A DNA stretch of 5,147 nt, taken from NCBI GenBank assembly GCA_023230175.1, contig JALNXV010000267.1, positions 1 through 5,147 on the forward strand, given 5' to 3'. How positions within the stretch are numbered: position 1 is the stretch's first letter; each line of letters opens with the position of its first letter. This document shows positions 1 through 5,147 of this stretch, piece by piece. The position numbers and the translations under genes are program-made. Below the pieces are notes generated by a model. The model saw only the letters and a program-made list of their open reading frames with translations. It ran no database searches and was not told the DNA's origin. The stretch comes from Candidatus Cloacimonadota bacterium. GTDB taxonomy: Bacteria > Cloacimonadota > Cloacimonadia > Cloacimonadales > WRIO01.

Positions 1-18
1 CTACACAACAAAATCTTA

Positions 19-32
19 CCCACTTTAGTGGG
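19..32. repeat. Inverted repeat, CCCAC/GTGGG hairpin (copy 1)
   Basis: The 14-base palindrome CCCACTTTAGTGGG folds as CCCAC, loop TTTA, GTGGG. The same 14 bases recur at 303-316, and both copies are preceded by a similar ATCTT(T)A context, so this is a repeated unit and not a chance palindrome. Confidence 0.8.
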
Positions 33-47
33 GGATGTTAAACCTAC

Positions 48-61
48 GCCACTGAAGTGGC
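48..61. repeat. Inverted repeat, GCCAC/GTGGC hairpin
   Basis: GCCAC, loop TGAA, GTGGC. The loop TGAA is the same as in the hairpin at 90-109, and the arms keep the CCAC/GTGG core of the other elements in this block. Confidence 0.75.
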
Positions 62-89
62 AGAGATGGGCGGCGTGTGACTCTTTGAT

Positions 90-109
90 CCACGTGTTGA
101 AACACGTGG
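90..109. repeat. Inverted repeat, 8-bp CCACGTGT/ACACGTGG hairpin
   Basis: A perfect 8-bp stem, CCACGTGT at 90-97 and ACACGTGG at 102-109, around a TGAA loop. It is one of the longest perfect stems in the block. The following bases (CTATGATTTTATA) are AT-rich but lack the continuous T-run of a terminator. Confidence 0.85.
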
Positions 110-171
110 CTATGATTTTATATTTATATTGATTAAAAACATCTGAAGATAATTTTAAATTGATGAGATTA

Positions 172-203
172 GATTGCTTCGTCATAAATTCCTCGCAAAG
201 ACA
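172..203. repeat. Possible copy of a widespread dispersed repeat
   Basis: The segment reads TTGCTTCGTCA, a short AT stretch, then TCCTCGCAAAGACA. From memory it resembles a repeat of the form TTGCTTCGTCA..TCCTCGCAATGACA found in intergenic regions of many unrelated bacteria. TTGC and GCAA near its ends form a short inverted pair. The match is from recall and was not searched. Confidence 0.4.
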
Positions 204-204
204 G

Positions 205-223
205 ACCGGACGAGCCGTCCGGT
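205..223. repeat. Inverted repeat, 8-bp ACCGGACG/CGTCCGGT hairpin
   Basis: A perfect 8-bp GC-rich stem (205-212 with 216-223) around a 3-nt AGC loop. It can extend by one G-T and one A-T pair to 203-225. It begins directly after the possible dispersed repeat at 172-203 and is followed by a smaller palindrome, CCATA/TATGG, at 226-237. Its arms differ from the CCAC/GTGG set around it. Confidence 0.8.
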
Positions 224-258
224 TTCCATATCTATGGTTTTAGATATTAAATTCTTAA

Positions 259-275
259 CCACAGGTTACCTGTGG
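259..275. repeat. Inverted repeat, CCACAGG/CCTGTGG hairpin
   Basis: A 7-bp stem, CCACAGG at 259-265 and CCTGTGG at 269-275, with loop TTA. It has the CCAC...GTGG outer arms seen in its neighbours. No T-run follows on either strand. Confidence 0.8.
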
Positions 276-300
276 AATAAGTGATTACCCACCATATCTT

Positions 301-318
301 TACCCACTTTAGTGGGTA
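301..318. repeat. Inverted repeat, TACCCAC/GTGGGTA hairpin (copy 2)
   Basis: A 7-bp stem, TACCCAC at 301-307 and GTGGGTA at 312-318, with loop TTTA. Its inner 14 bases are identical to the element at 19-32. This copy has two more paired bases on each side. Confidence 0.85.
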
Positions 319-381
319 TCTTATATTTTACCACACATCCCCCTTTTTCATGTGATAAAAATTCGCACACCTCTCCTATCC

Positions 382-412
382 AAAGCTTTCGACAACCGGT
401 TGCCAAGATCTT
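382..412. promoter_or_regulatory. Cluster of three short perfect palindromes
   Basis: AAAGCTTT (382-389), CAACCGGTTG (393-402) and AAGATCTT (405-412) follow one another at 3- and 2-nt gaps. CAACCGGTTG has the central CG and symmetric A/T-flanked form common to operators of LacI-family regulators. The cluster lies at the start of the predicted leftward transcript, just downstream of the -10 at 418-423, where an operator could act. No regulator gene is in view, so the role is inference only. Confidence 0.25.
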
Positions 413-417
413 AAGGC

Positions 418-446
418 ACTATAAAATTTATAAGAAAACATGTCAA
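418..446 (-). promoter_or_regulatory. Leftward sigma70-type promoter
   Basis: Read on the minus strand, TTGACA lies at 446-441, followed by a 17-nt spacer and TATAGT at 423-418. That is a perfect -35 and a 5-of-6 -10 at the optimal spacing, in strongly AT-rich DNA. Transcription would start near 411 and run left through all six hairpins. No start codon with a well-placed ribosome binding site follows nearby, so it would make either a long leader for a gene left of the window or a non-coding RNA. Confidence 0.5.
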
Positions 447-525
447 GAAAAATATTTTTTTACTCATAAGAATTTTAATAAAGATTGTTAAGTTTAAACA
501 AAATAACAAGAGTTTGATTTTTTAG

Positions 526-554
526 TTGACAAGTTAAATACGATATCATATTGT
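526..554 (+). promoter_or_regulatory. Rightward promoter of the three-gene operon
   Basis: TTGACA at 526-531 is a perfect -35. A 17-nt spacer leads to TATTGT at 549-554, a 4-of-6 match to TATAAT. The start site would fall near 561, leaving a leader of about 16 nt that is mostly ribosome binding site. A loose dyad, TTGTTA at 485-490 and TAACAA at 504-509, sits just upstream and could be a regulator site, but in DNA this AT-rich it may be chance. No other promoter is obvious ahead of the later genes. Confidence 0.45.
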
Positions 555-576
555 TGTAAAAATTGGAGGTTTAAGA

Positions 577-1218
577 ATGGATATTAGTTTAATTATTGAG
601 TTGTTTGGTTATCTTGCTTCGATTATTGTTGCTGTTTCCATAATGCTTAAATCATTTATCCGATTAAGAAAAATTAATATGATAGGTTCTTTTTTATTAG
701 TCATTTATAGTATCATTATTAAGGCATATCCTGTAGCTGTTTTAAATCTTTTTATTTGCATAGTTAATTTTTATTTTATTCTTCAGTATTATAAGCAAAA
801 AGAGTATTTTAGGATAATACCTTTTCAAAAGAATTCTGCATTTTTAAGAGAATTTTTAATATTTTATAAGGATGATATAAAAAGATATTTCCCCGAATTT
901 GAACATCATTATAATGAAGAATTATATTTTTATTACATATTAAGAAATATGATACCTGCTTGTGTTTTTGTGATTCGAAAGGATAGTGATAACAGTGCAG
1001 AAGTTTTATTAGATTATGTTGTTCCTGAATATAGAGATGCAAAGATAGGTAATTTTATCTTTAATCAAAGTAGTGTTTTTTTTAAAAATTTAGGTATAAA
1101 TAAGTTTATTTTTAAAAATCCAAATTTAAAACATTTATTTTATTTGATGTCAGTAGGGTTTGAATCTGCAGAAAAAGAAAAAAATACTTATATAAAAGTT
1201 TTATCTAAATCTTGGTAA
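577..1218 (+). CDS. YgjV-like membrane protein with C-terminal GNAT-like domain
   Basis: A 213-residue protein of unknown substrate. Residues 5-24, 33-48 and 50-72 are three closely packed hydrophobic segments. The pattern FGYLASIIVAVSIMLKS...RKINMIGS...IKAYPVAVLN resembles the small inner-membrane family typified by E. coli YgjV. Residues from about 90 to 213 look like an acetyltransferase of the GNAT superfamily: a strand VLLDYVVPE (143-151), then YRDAKIGNF (152-160) at the acetyl-CoA loop, and NLKHLFYLMSVGFE (183-196) as the usual C-terminal helix and GF turn. The loop has RxxKxG where the common motif is R/QxxGxG/A, so activity is uncertain. The ATG at 577 is preceded by TGGAGG at 564-569 with 7-nt spacing, and the hydrophobic segment starts almost at once, which supports this start. 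The GNAT part should face the cytoplasm. It is the first gene of the operon, ending 23 nt before the next start. The fold assignment is by eye, so confidence is moderate on family and low on function. Confidence 0.75.
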   Translation: MDISLIIELFGYLASIIVAVSIMLKSFIRLRKINMIGSFLLVIYSIIIKAYPVAVLNLFICIVNFYFILQYYKQKEYFRIIPFQKNSAFLREFLIFYKDDIKRYFPEFEHHYNEELYFYYILRNMIPACVFVIRKDSDNSAEVLLDYVVPEYRDAKIGNFIFNQSSVFFKNLGINKFIFKNPNLKHLFYLMSVGFESAEKEKNTYIKVLSKSW

Positions 1219-1230
1219 TTATTATTTATA

Positions 1231-1236
1231 AAGGGG
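1231..1236 (+). promoter_or_regulatory. Ribosome binding site that fixes a GTG start
   Basis: AAGGGG lies 5 nt before the GTG at 1242. The reading frame has no ATG until about residue 56, well past the phosphate-binding motif DIGSTTTK at residues 10-17. The GTG is therefore the only start that keeps the ATPase motif intact. Confidence 0.8.
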
Positions 1237-1241
1237 AATAA

Positions 1242-4133
1242 GTGTTAAAAGAAAAGATTGTTATAACCGATATCGGTAGTACAACCACTAAAGCAATATT
1301 ACTTGAAAAGAGAGATTTAAATTATAAAATAGTTGACTATGTAAATTCACAAACTACTGTAGAGAAACCATTTGAAGATGTAAAAATAGGAATTAAAAAA
1401 TCTATTATGTTGTTAGAAGAGCGAAATAATCTTGAGCTATTGAAAAAAACTGATGCTAATTCTGAAGTAATACTTGCGGATGATTGTTCTTATTTGACAA
1501 CCAGTAGTGCAGGTGGTGGCTTGCAGATATTAGTGGTTGGGCTTACTTTGACGGATTCTGCAAATTCGGCAGAAAGAGCCGCTTATGGTGTTGGAGGAGT
1601 ATTACTTGAGACTTTGGCAATAGATGATAAACGTACAGATATACAAAAGATGCATTTATTGAACTCCTTACATCCTGATATCATTTTGTTTTGTGGGGGA
1701 ATTGATGGAGGTGCTTTATTTAGTGTATATCGTTTAGCAGAAATATTAAATCTGGCTAATCCCACTCAAAAATTTGCTGAAAACTCAAAGATACCTTTAG
1801 TTTATGCAGGTAATACCGATGCAGTAGATTTTATTAATACATTGTTTGTTGAGAAATTTGACTTGCATATTGTCCCTAATCTTAGACCTTCTATGACCCA
1901 AGAAAACTTAGCTCCGGCAACTGATAAGATACATAATTTATTTATGAATAATGTAATGGAGCAAGCACCCGGCTACTCATTAGTTAAAAAGATTGCTAAT
2001 ACTGATATTATTCCAACTCCAAAAGGGGTTATGAACTCTTTATTGATTTTAAGTAAGATTTATAATAAGATACTTGCTTTTGATATTGGAGGTGCCACTA
2101 CAGACTTTTTCTCAAATATTACAGGCGATTTTAATCGTTCTGTAAGTGCTAATTATGGGATGAGTTATTCTATAGGTAATGTACTTGCTGAATCGAATAA
2201 AGAAATGATTAAAAGCATATTGTCTTTTTATTTCACAAAAGATGACAAAGATATATATAGTATCTTTCAAGATTATATAGGTGATAAGGTAATTTATCCT
2301 GAATTTAACCCGACAGAAGAATGGCAGTACCTCTTTGAACACATTCTTGCTGTTCAAGCTATAAAATTAGCAAAAGACCAACATTATAAGATGCATTTTA
2401 AAACTAAAAAGATTGGTTTTTTAGATAAAATTAAGCTTAAAATTAATAGAGATAAATTTAAAGAGACTATGTATTATCCACATTATGATGAAAGTTTTCT
2501 TTTTGATAATGCTATTCTTGACGTTATTATTGGAGCAGGTGGAGTTATTTCTTTTGCTACAGTTGAACAAGCAATCTTTATCATCGCAGAGGGTGTAAAG
2601 CCTTTAGGTGTTACATTATTATGTAGGGATAAACATTTTATAACTCCGCATCTTGGAGTTTTAGCCGATGTAAATCCTGATACATCAGCGAATTTATTAG
2701 AAAAAGAATGTATAGAAAAATTAGCTGTTTATGTAAAAGTCGAATATAAGAAATATAAGGAAAATAAACATTGTCTTAGTTTAATATTTAATAATAAGAA
2801 ATTAGATATAAAAACAAATGAGATATATGTTGAAAAAATACTTGAATCATCTATAGTTAAGGTAGAAACAAATGAAAACTTGATTTATTCAATTAGTGAT
2901 ATAAAATTATATGATGACACTTACCTTGTAATTGATACACGTTCTGAAACTTTGCCGGATTCATTACTATTACTTCAAAAATTAAATCCGTATAAAATAT
3001 CTTCAAAAATAAATAATAACATTATAAGAAAAAATATTAATCCTGATTTAAAAAAGATAAACAAACAACTCAAACTTGCTTTGCCTTATAAGGGTAAAGT
3101 ATTTGTTAAAGAGGGAGATAGCGTTACACCGGAAAGTCTTCTTGGAGAAAATTTATTTAGTCCTCCAAAGATTTATGTAGTTTTATTATCGTCAATGGTG
3201 GAAAGATCATTAACTTCCGAAGAAGTAAAAAATAATTTACTCATAAAAATAGGACAAAAAGTATCTGTTGGTGAGAAAATTTTTAATGATGATAAAGCAA
3301 TCAATATGTTTAGTACAAGAAGTGTTGTATATTCTCCGGTAAGGGGTACTGTAGAGAGAATTAATTATGATACCGGTACAATAATACTTAGAGAAATACA
3401 AGATTATCCTTTAAAACCTGTTGAAGTTAATGTCGCAAAATTTCTTAAAATTAAAGAAAAAACGATTAATGGTTATATGAAAAAACGTGAAGGAGACTTT
3501 ATCTATGCCGGTGAAGTTTTAGCAAAAAAACATAATGAACATTTCAAATCATTAGATTCTCCATATACCGGAACTATTCAAAATATTGATACTGTAAAAG
3601 GTACTGTAAAAATTTGTTATGATAAAGAACCATATAAAATCTTAGCACAAGCTTATGGAAAAGTTATAGAAACTAAAGACGATAAAGAAGTTATAATCTT
3701 GTCAGAAGTTGTTTCAATTAATGCAAAAATTGGCTTTGGTAGAGATATTGGAGGTCAGGTTATTTTTAAAAAACAAGCAGATGAGTTATCAGATCTTAAG
3801 GATAAAATACTCTTTTATTATGATATGCCTGATTATGAAAAGTTGAAACAATTTGCTGATTTATCAATTGCAGGTTTAGTTTGTCCATCAATAAATTATA
3901 GACATATATCTAAGTTTATGGGAAAGGATTTAGGAGTTGCTTTAACCGGAAATGAAAACATTCCATATTCTATAATCATATACAATAGTTTCTCAAATTC
4001 GAGTAATTTGATTGAATATTCTAATCTACTTGATAGTATGCAGAAGATTGAAAGTAAAAATAATTATGTATTATTAAAACCACACACCCAGATCAGAGCC
4101 GGTGCCACAAGACCGGAAATTTTATTTTTTTAA
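1242..4133 (+). CDS. GlmL/MutL-type ASKHA ATPase fused to a barrel-sandwich C-terminal half
   Basis: A 963-residue, apparently cytoplasmic protein with no signal peptide or membrane segment. Residues 1-490 are an ASKHA-fold ATPase of the glutamate mutase accessory (GlmL/MutL) type: phosphate-1 loop DIGSTTTK (10-17), SSAGGGLQ (88-95), CGGIDGG (151-157), YAGN (188-191), phosphate-2 loop FDIGGATTD (280-288), IGAGGV (430-435) and PHLGVLADVNPD (469-480). This family accompanies cobalamin-dependent mutases and is thought to act as a chaperone or reactivating ATPase, though its exact reaction is not settled. Residues 490-590 form a beta-rich segment containing VIDTRSETLPDSL (563-575). Residues 612-850 contain repeated barrel-sandwich hairpins: GDSVTPESLLGE, GQKVSVGEKI and GDFIYAGEVL, with two SPxxGT turns at 698 and 773. 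Residues 855-963 form a conserved-looking terminal domain ending in TQIRAGATRPEI. Known GlmL proteins are about 460 residues, so this one is twice the usual length. I recall the second half as a separate gene next to GlmL in Chloroflexota, which would make this a fusion. It starts at GTG and ends in tandem stops (TAATAA). No mutase gene is in view, so the partner is unknown. The symbol denotes family only. Confidence 0.8.
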   Translation: MLKEKIVITDIGSTTTKAILLEKRDLNYKIVDYVNSQTTVEKPFEDVKIGIKKSIMLLEERNNLELLKKTDANSEVILADDCSYLTTSSAGGGLQILVVGLTLTDSANSAERAAYGVGGVLLETLAIDDKRTDIQKMHLLNSLHPDIILFCGGIDGGALFSVYRLAEILNLANPTQKFAENSKIPLVYAGNTDAVDFINTLFVEKFDLHIVPNLRPSMTQENLAPATDKIHNLFMNNVMEQAPGYSLVKKIANTDIIPTPKGVMNSLLILSKIYNKILAFDIGGATTDFFSNITGDFNRSVSANYGMSYSIGNVLAESNKEMIKSILSFYFTKDDKDIYSIFQDYIGDKVIYPEFNPTEEWQYLFEHILAVQAIKLAKDQHYKMHFKTKKIGFLDKIKLKINRDKFKETMYYPHYDESFLFDNAILDVIIGAGGVISFATVEQAIFIIAEGVKPLGVTLLCRDKHFITPHLGVLADVNPDTSANLLEKECIEKLAVYVKVEYKKYKENKHCLSLIFNNKKLDIKTNEIYVEKILESSIVKVETNENLIYSISDIKLYDDTYLVIDTRSETLPDSLLLLQKLNPYKISSKINNNIIRKNINPDLKKINKQLKLALPYKGKVFVKEGDSVTPESLLGENLFSPPKIYVVLLSSMVERSLTSEEVKNNLLIKIGQKVSVGEKIFNDDKAINMFSTRSVVYSPVRGTVERINYDTGTIILREIQDYPLKPVEVNVAKFLKIKEKTINGYMKKREGDFIYAGEVLAKKHNEHFKSLDSPYTGTIQNIDTVKGTVKICYDKEPYKILAQAYGKVIETKDDKEVIILSEVVSINAKIGFGRDIGGQVIFKKQADELSDLKDKILFYYDMPDYEKLKQFADLSIAGLVCPSINYRHISKFMGKDLGVALTGNENIPYSIIIYNSFSNSSNLIEYSNLLDSMQKIESKNNYVLLKPHTQIRAGATRPEILFF

Positions 4134-4145
4134 TAAGGAGATATA

Positions 4146-4952
4146 ATGTTTGATAATTCTAATATACTTTTAGCCTTTAGTTTAACTCTTTTTGCCGGAC
4201 TTTCAACAGGTATTGGAAGTTTATTTGCCTTTTATTCAAAAGAATTAAAGCCTAATTTTCTCGCTGCTTCCTTAGGCTTTTCTGCAGGTGTTATGATATA
4301 TGTGTCTTTTATGGAAATTTTAACTAAAGCTTTAGAATCTCTTTCTGAAATTTATGGTCATAATACGGGCCAAATCTATACAGTGATTGCTTTTTTTGTA
4401 GGAATTGGTATTATTGCATTAATAGATAAATTAGTTCCTGAATATGAAAATCCACACGAAATTAAGAATCTAAATAAGGTTTGTGATGATGCTTGTAAAC
4501 AGAAAAAGTTATTAAGAATGGGTTTGTTTTCTGCATTTGCTATAGGAATTCATAATTTTCCTGAGGGCTTAGCTACTTTTATGGCAGCGATGAAAGACCC
4601 TGCATTGGGTATTAGTATTGCTATAGCTATTGCTATTCATAATATTCCCGAAGGAATTGCTGTATCGGTTCCTATTTATTTTGCTACAAAAAGTAAGAAA
4701 AGAGCCTTAGTTTTATCAACTTTATCCGGTTTTGCCGAACCTGTCGGAGCATTATTAGGATATTTTCTATTAAGGCATTTCTTTACAGAATCTACATTTG
4801 GAATTATCTTTGCCTTAGTTGCCGGCATTATGGTGTATATCTCCTTAGATGAATTATTACCTACTGCTGAAGAATACGGAAAACATCATATAGCTATATC
4901 CGGTTTAATTTTAGGTATGTTAGTTATGGCAGTTAGTTTAATAATTATTTAA
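4146..4952 (+). CDS. ZIP-family metal transporter, ZupT-like
   Basis: A 268-residue inner-membrane permease for divalent cations, most likely zinc, with manganese or iron also possible as for E. coli ZupT. Eight hydrophobic segments lie near residues 7-29, 38-60, 76-95, 123-147, 153-178, 187-210, 216-235 and 247-267. The diagnostic metal-binding helices are both complete: HNFPEG at 136-141 (His136, Asn137, Glu140) and HNIPEG at 165-170 (His165, Asn166, Glu169), followed by SGFAEPVG with Glu198 in the sixth helix. DELLPTAEE at 235-243 is also typical. Length and motif order match E. coli ZupT (257 residues) closely. The loop between helices 3 and 4 is short and holds His104 and the pair Cys113/Cys117, which could contact metal. 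The ATG has AAGGAG at 4135-4140 with 5-nt spacing, and only 12 nt separate it from the preceding stop, so it is very probably co-transcribed with the ATPase gene. No separate promoter or Zur-like box is evident in that gap. Confidence 0.93.
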   Translation: MFDNSNILLAFSLTLFAGLSTGIGSLFAFYSKELKPNFLAASLGFSAGVMIYVSFMEILTKALESLSEIYGHNTGQIYTVIAFFVGIGIIALIDKLVPEYENPHEIKNLNKVCDDACKQKKLLRMGLFSAFAIGIHNFPEGLATFMAAMKDPALGISIAIAIAIHNIPEGIAVSVPIYFATKSKKRALVLSTLSGFAEPVGALLGYFLLRHFFTESTFGIIFALVAGIMVYISLDELLPTAEEYGKHHIAISGLILGMLVMAVSLIII

Positions 4953-5014
4953 AAGTCTTTTTGTTGGTAATCTTAGTCTAAGTCATACTCAACTTACATT
5001 TGCTTCCTTCATTG

Positions 5015-5031
5015 CAAGTCAAGTGGACTTG
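5015..5031. repeat. Inverted repeat, CAAGTC/GACTTG hairpin
   Basis: A 6-bp stem, CAAGTC at 5015-5020 and GACTTG at 5026-5031, with a 5-nt loop. GGACTTGA recurs at 5121-5128, so parts of this flank are repeated. It lies about 60 nt after the transporter stop. No T-run follows, so it is not a canonical terminator, although it could stabilise the 3' end of the operon mRNA. Confidence 0.6.
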
Positions 5032-5048
5032 AGTCTCTAATTGCGAAT

Positions 5049-5074
5049 ATCGTAGCTTGACCATCTTGGTCGAG
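5049..5074. repeat. 26-bp direct repeat with internal hairpin, copy 1
   Basis: This segment is identical over 26 bp to 5084-5109. It contains GACCA, loop TCT, TGGTC, extendable on both sides to an 8-pair stem (5056-5063 with 5067-5074) that includes one G-T pair. The two copies are 35 bp apart, with a 9-bp AT-only spacer between them. Confidence 0.85.
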
Positions 5075-5083
5075 AATATTATA

Positions 5084-5109
5084 ATCGTAGCTTGACCATC
5101 TTGGTCGAG
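5084..5109. repeat. 26-bp direct repeat with internal hairpin, copy 2
   Basis: This is an exact second copy of 5049-5074 with the same internal stem at 5091-5109. Identity stops abruptly on both sides, which marks it as a defined unit. The rest of the flank to 5147 is non-coding as far as can be seen, with no reading frame, RNA gene or terminator recognised in 4953-5147. Confidence 0.85.
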
Positions 5110-5147
5110 TAGGCAAGAAGGGACTTGAAGACAAAGTGTTTTATAAG

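Larger units (their letters stand above)
1..410. other. Non-coding palindrome-rich block
   Basis: No reading frame here has a plausible start, ribosome binding site and protein-like composition. The stretch contains six clean inverted repeats centred near 25, 54, 99, 214, 267 and 310. Five of them share CCAC on the left arm and GTGG on the right. It is clearly richer in GC than the 421-576 segment that follows. None of the hairpins is followed by a T-run on either strand, so they do not look like intrinsic terminators. My inference is an assemblage of dispersed intergenic repeats. It may be transcribed leftward from the promoter at 418-446. The gene to the left is outside the window. Confidence 0.7.

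Noticed and set aside
48..61. GCCACTG string suggesting a cobalamin riboswitch, tempting because of the GlmL link to cobalamin mutases
   Set aside because: The string is part of a self-contained hairpin. No B12-box-like sequence or other conserved riboswitch elements are near, and it lies over 500 bp from the operon start.
266..370. Minus-strand reading frame of 34 codons starting with GTG
   Set aside because: The purine-rich AGGAG is only 2 nt from the GTG. The frame runs through two hairpin repeats, and the peptide resembles no known protein.
809..1042. Minus-strand reading frame of 77 codons inside the membrane-GNAT gene
   Set aside because: It overlaps a clear coding frame with a good start, and its composition (His-, Tyr- and Ile-rich) is what antisense AT-rich coding DNA gives.
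1583..2357. Minus-strand reading frames of 60 and 81 codons inside the ATPase gene
   Set aside because: They lie antisense to strongly conserved ATPase motifs and have no ribosome binding site or recognisable domain, so they are shadows.
3294..3299. Asp-Lys-Ala (residues 684-686) as a lipoylation site in the first barrel-sandwich repeat
   Set aside because: The next SPxxGT turn is 13 residues from the lysine, longer than in true lipoyl domains, and the second repeat has no matching lysine motif.
1242..4133. DNA mismatch-repair MutL
   Set aside because: The shared name is a coincidence. The motifs are ASKHA phosphate loops (DIGSTTTK, DIGGATTD), not the GHKL ATPase motifs of mismatch-repair MutL.
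4953..4985. Intrinsic terminator after the transporter gene (AAAAG/CTTTT and CTTAG/CTAAG)
   Set aside because: Both palindromes have loops of a single base and AT-rich stems, and neither is a stem followed by a T-run.
5049..5109. Possible CRISPR array
   Set aside because: There are only two repeat copies with a 9-bp spacer, far below the usual spacer length, and no cas gene is in view.

Overview
The window is AT-rich bacterial DNA (about 30% GC by eye, not counted), with strong Shine-Dalgarno sequences and short intergenic gaps. It carries three genes on the + strand that read as one operon. On both sides lies non-coding DNA full of short GC-rich palindromes. The organism cannot be fixed from the sequence. 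An anaerobic, AT-rich lineage is plausible, and Cloacimonadota is a guess based on remembered similarity of the intergenic repeats. The second gene resembles an ATPase family I remember best from Chloroflexota.

Positions 1-410 hold no credible gene. They contain six clean inverted repeats, five of which share CCAC...GTGG arms, plus a stretch resembling a widespread dispersed repeat. Positions 411-576 are very AT-rich and look like a divergent promoter region. A leftward sigma70-type promoter (TTGACA, 17 nt, TATAGT) would transcribe the hairpin block, and a rightward promoter (TTGACA, 17 nt, TATTGT) would drive the operon.

The operon comprises three genes. The first (577-1218) is a small membrane protein with a YgjV-like N-terminus and a GNAT-like C-terminus. 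The second (1242-4133) is a 963-residue protein whose first half is a GlmL/MutL-type ASKHA ATPase (the family linked to cobalamin-dependent mutases, not mismatch-repair MutL). Its second half carries tandem barrel-sandwich modules and ends in an IRAGATRPE signature. The third (4146-4952) is a ZupT-like ZIP metal transporter. Gaps of 23 and 12 nt, each filled by a ribosome binding site and with no terminator between genes, suggest co-transcription. What joins the three functions is not evident: no mutase, cobalamin gene or cobalamin riboswitch is visible here.

Positions 4953-5147 are non-coding. They hold one hairpin and a 26-bp sequence present twice at a 35-bp pitch, each copy itself a hairpin. 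The most interesting points are the fused architecture of the 963-residue protein, and the palindrome arrays on both flanks, one of which is probably transcribed leftward.
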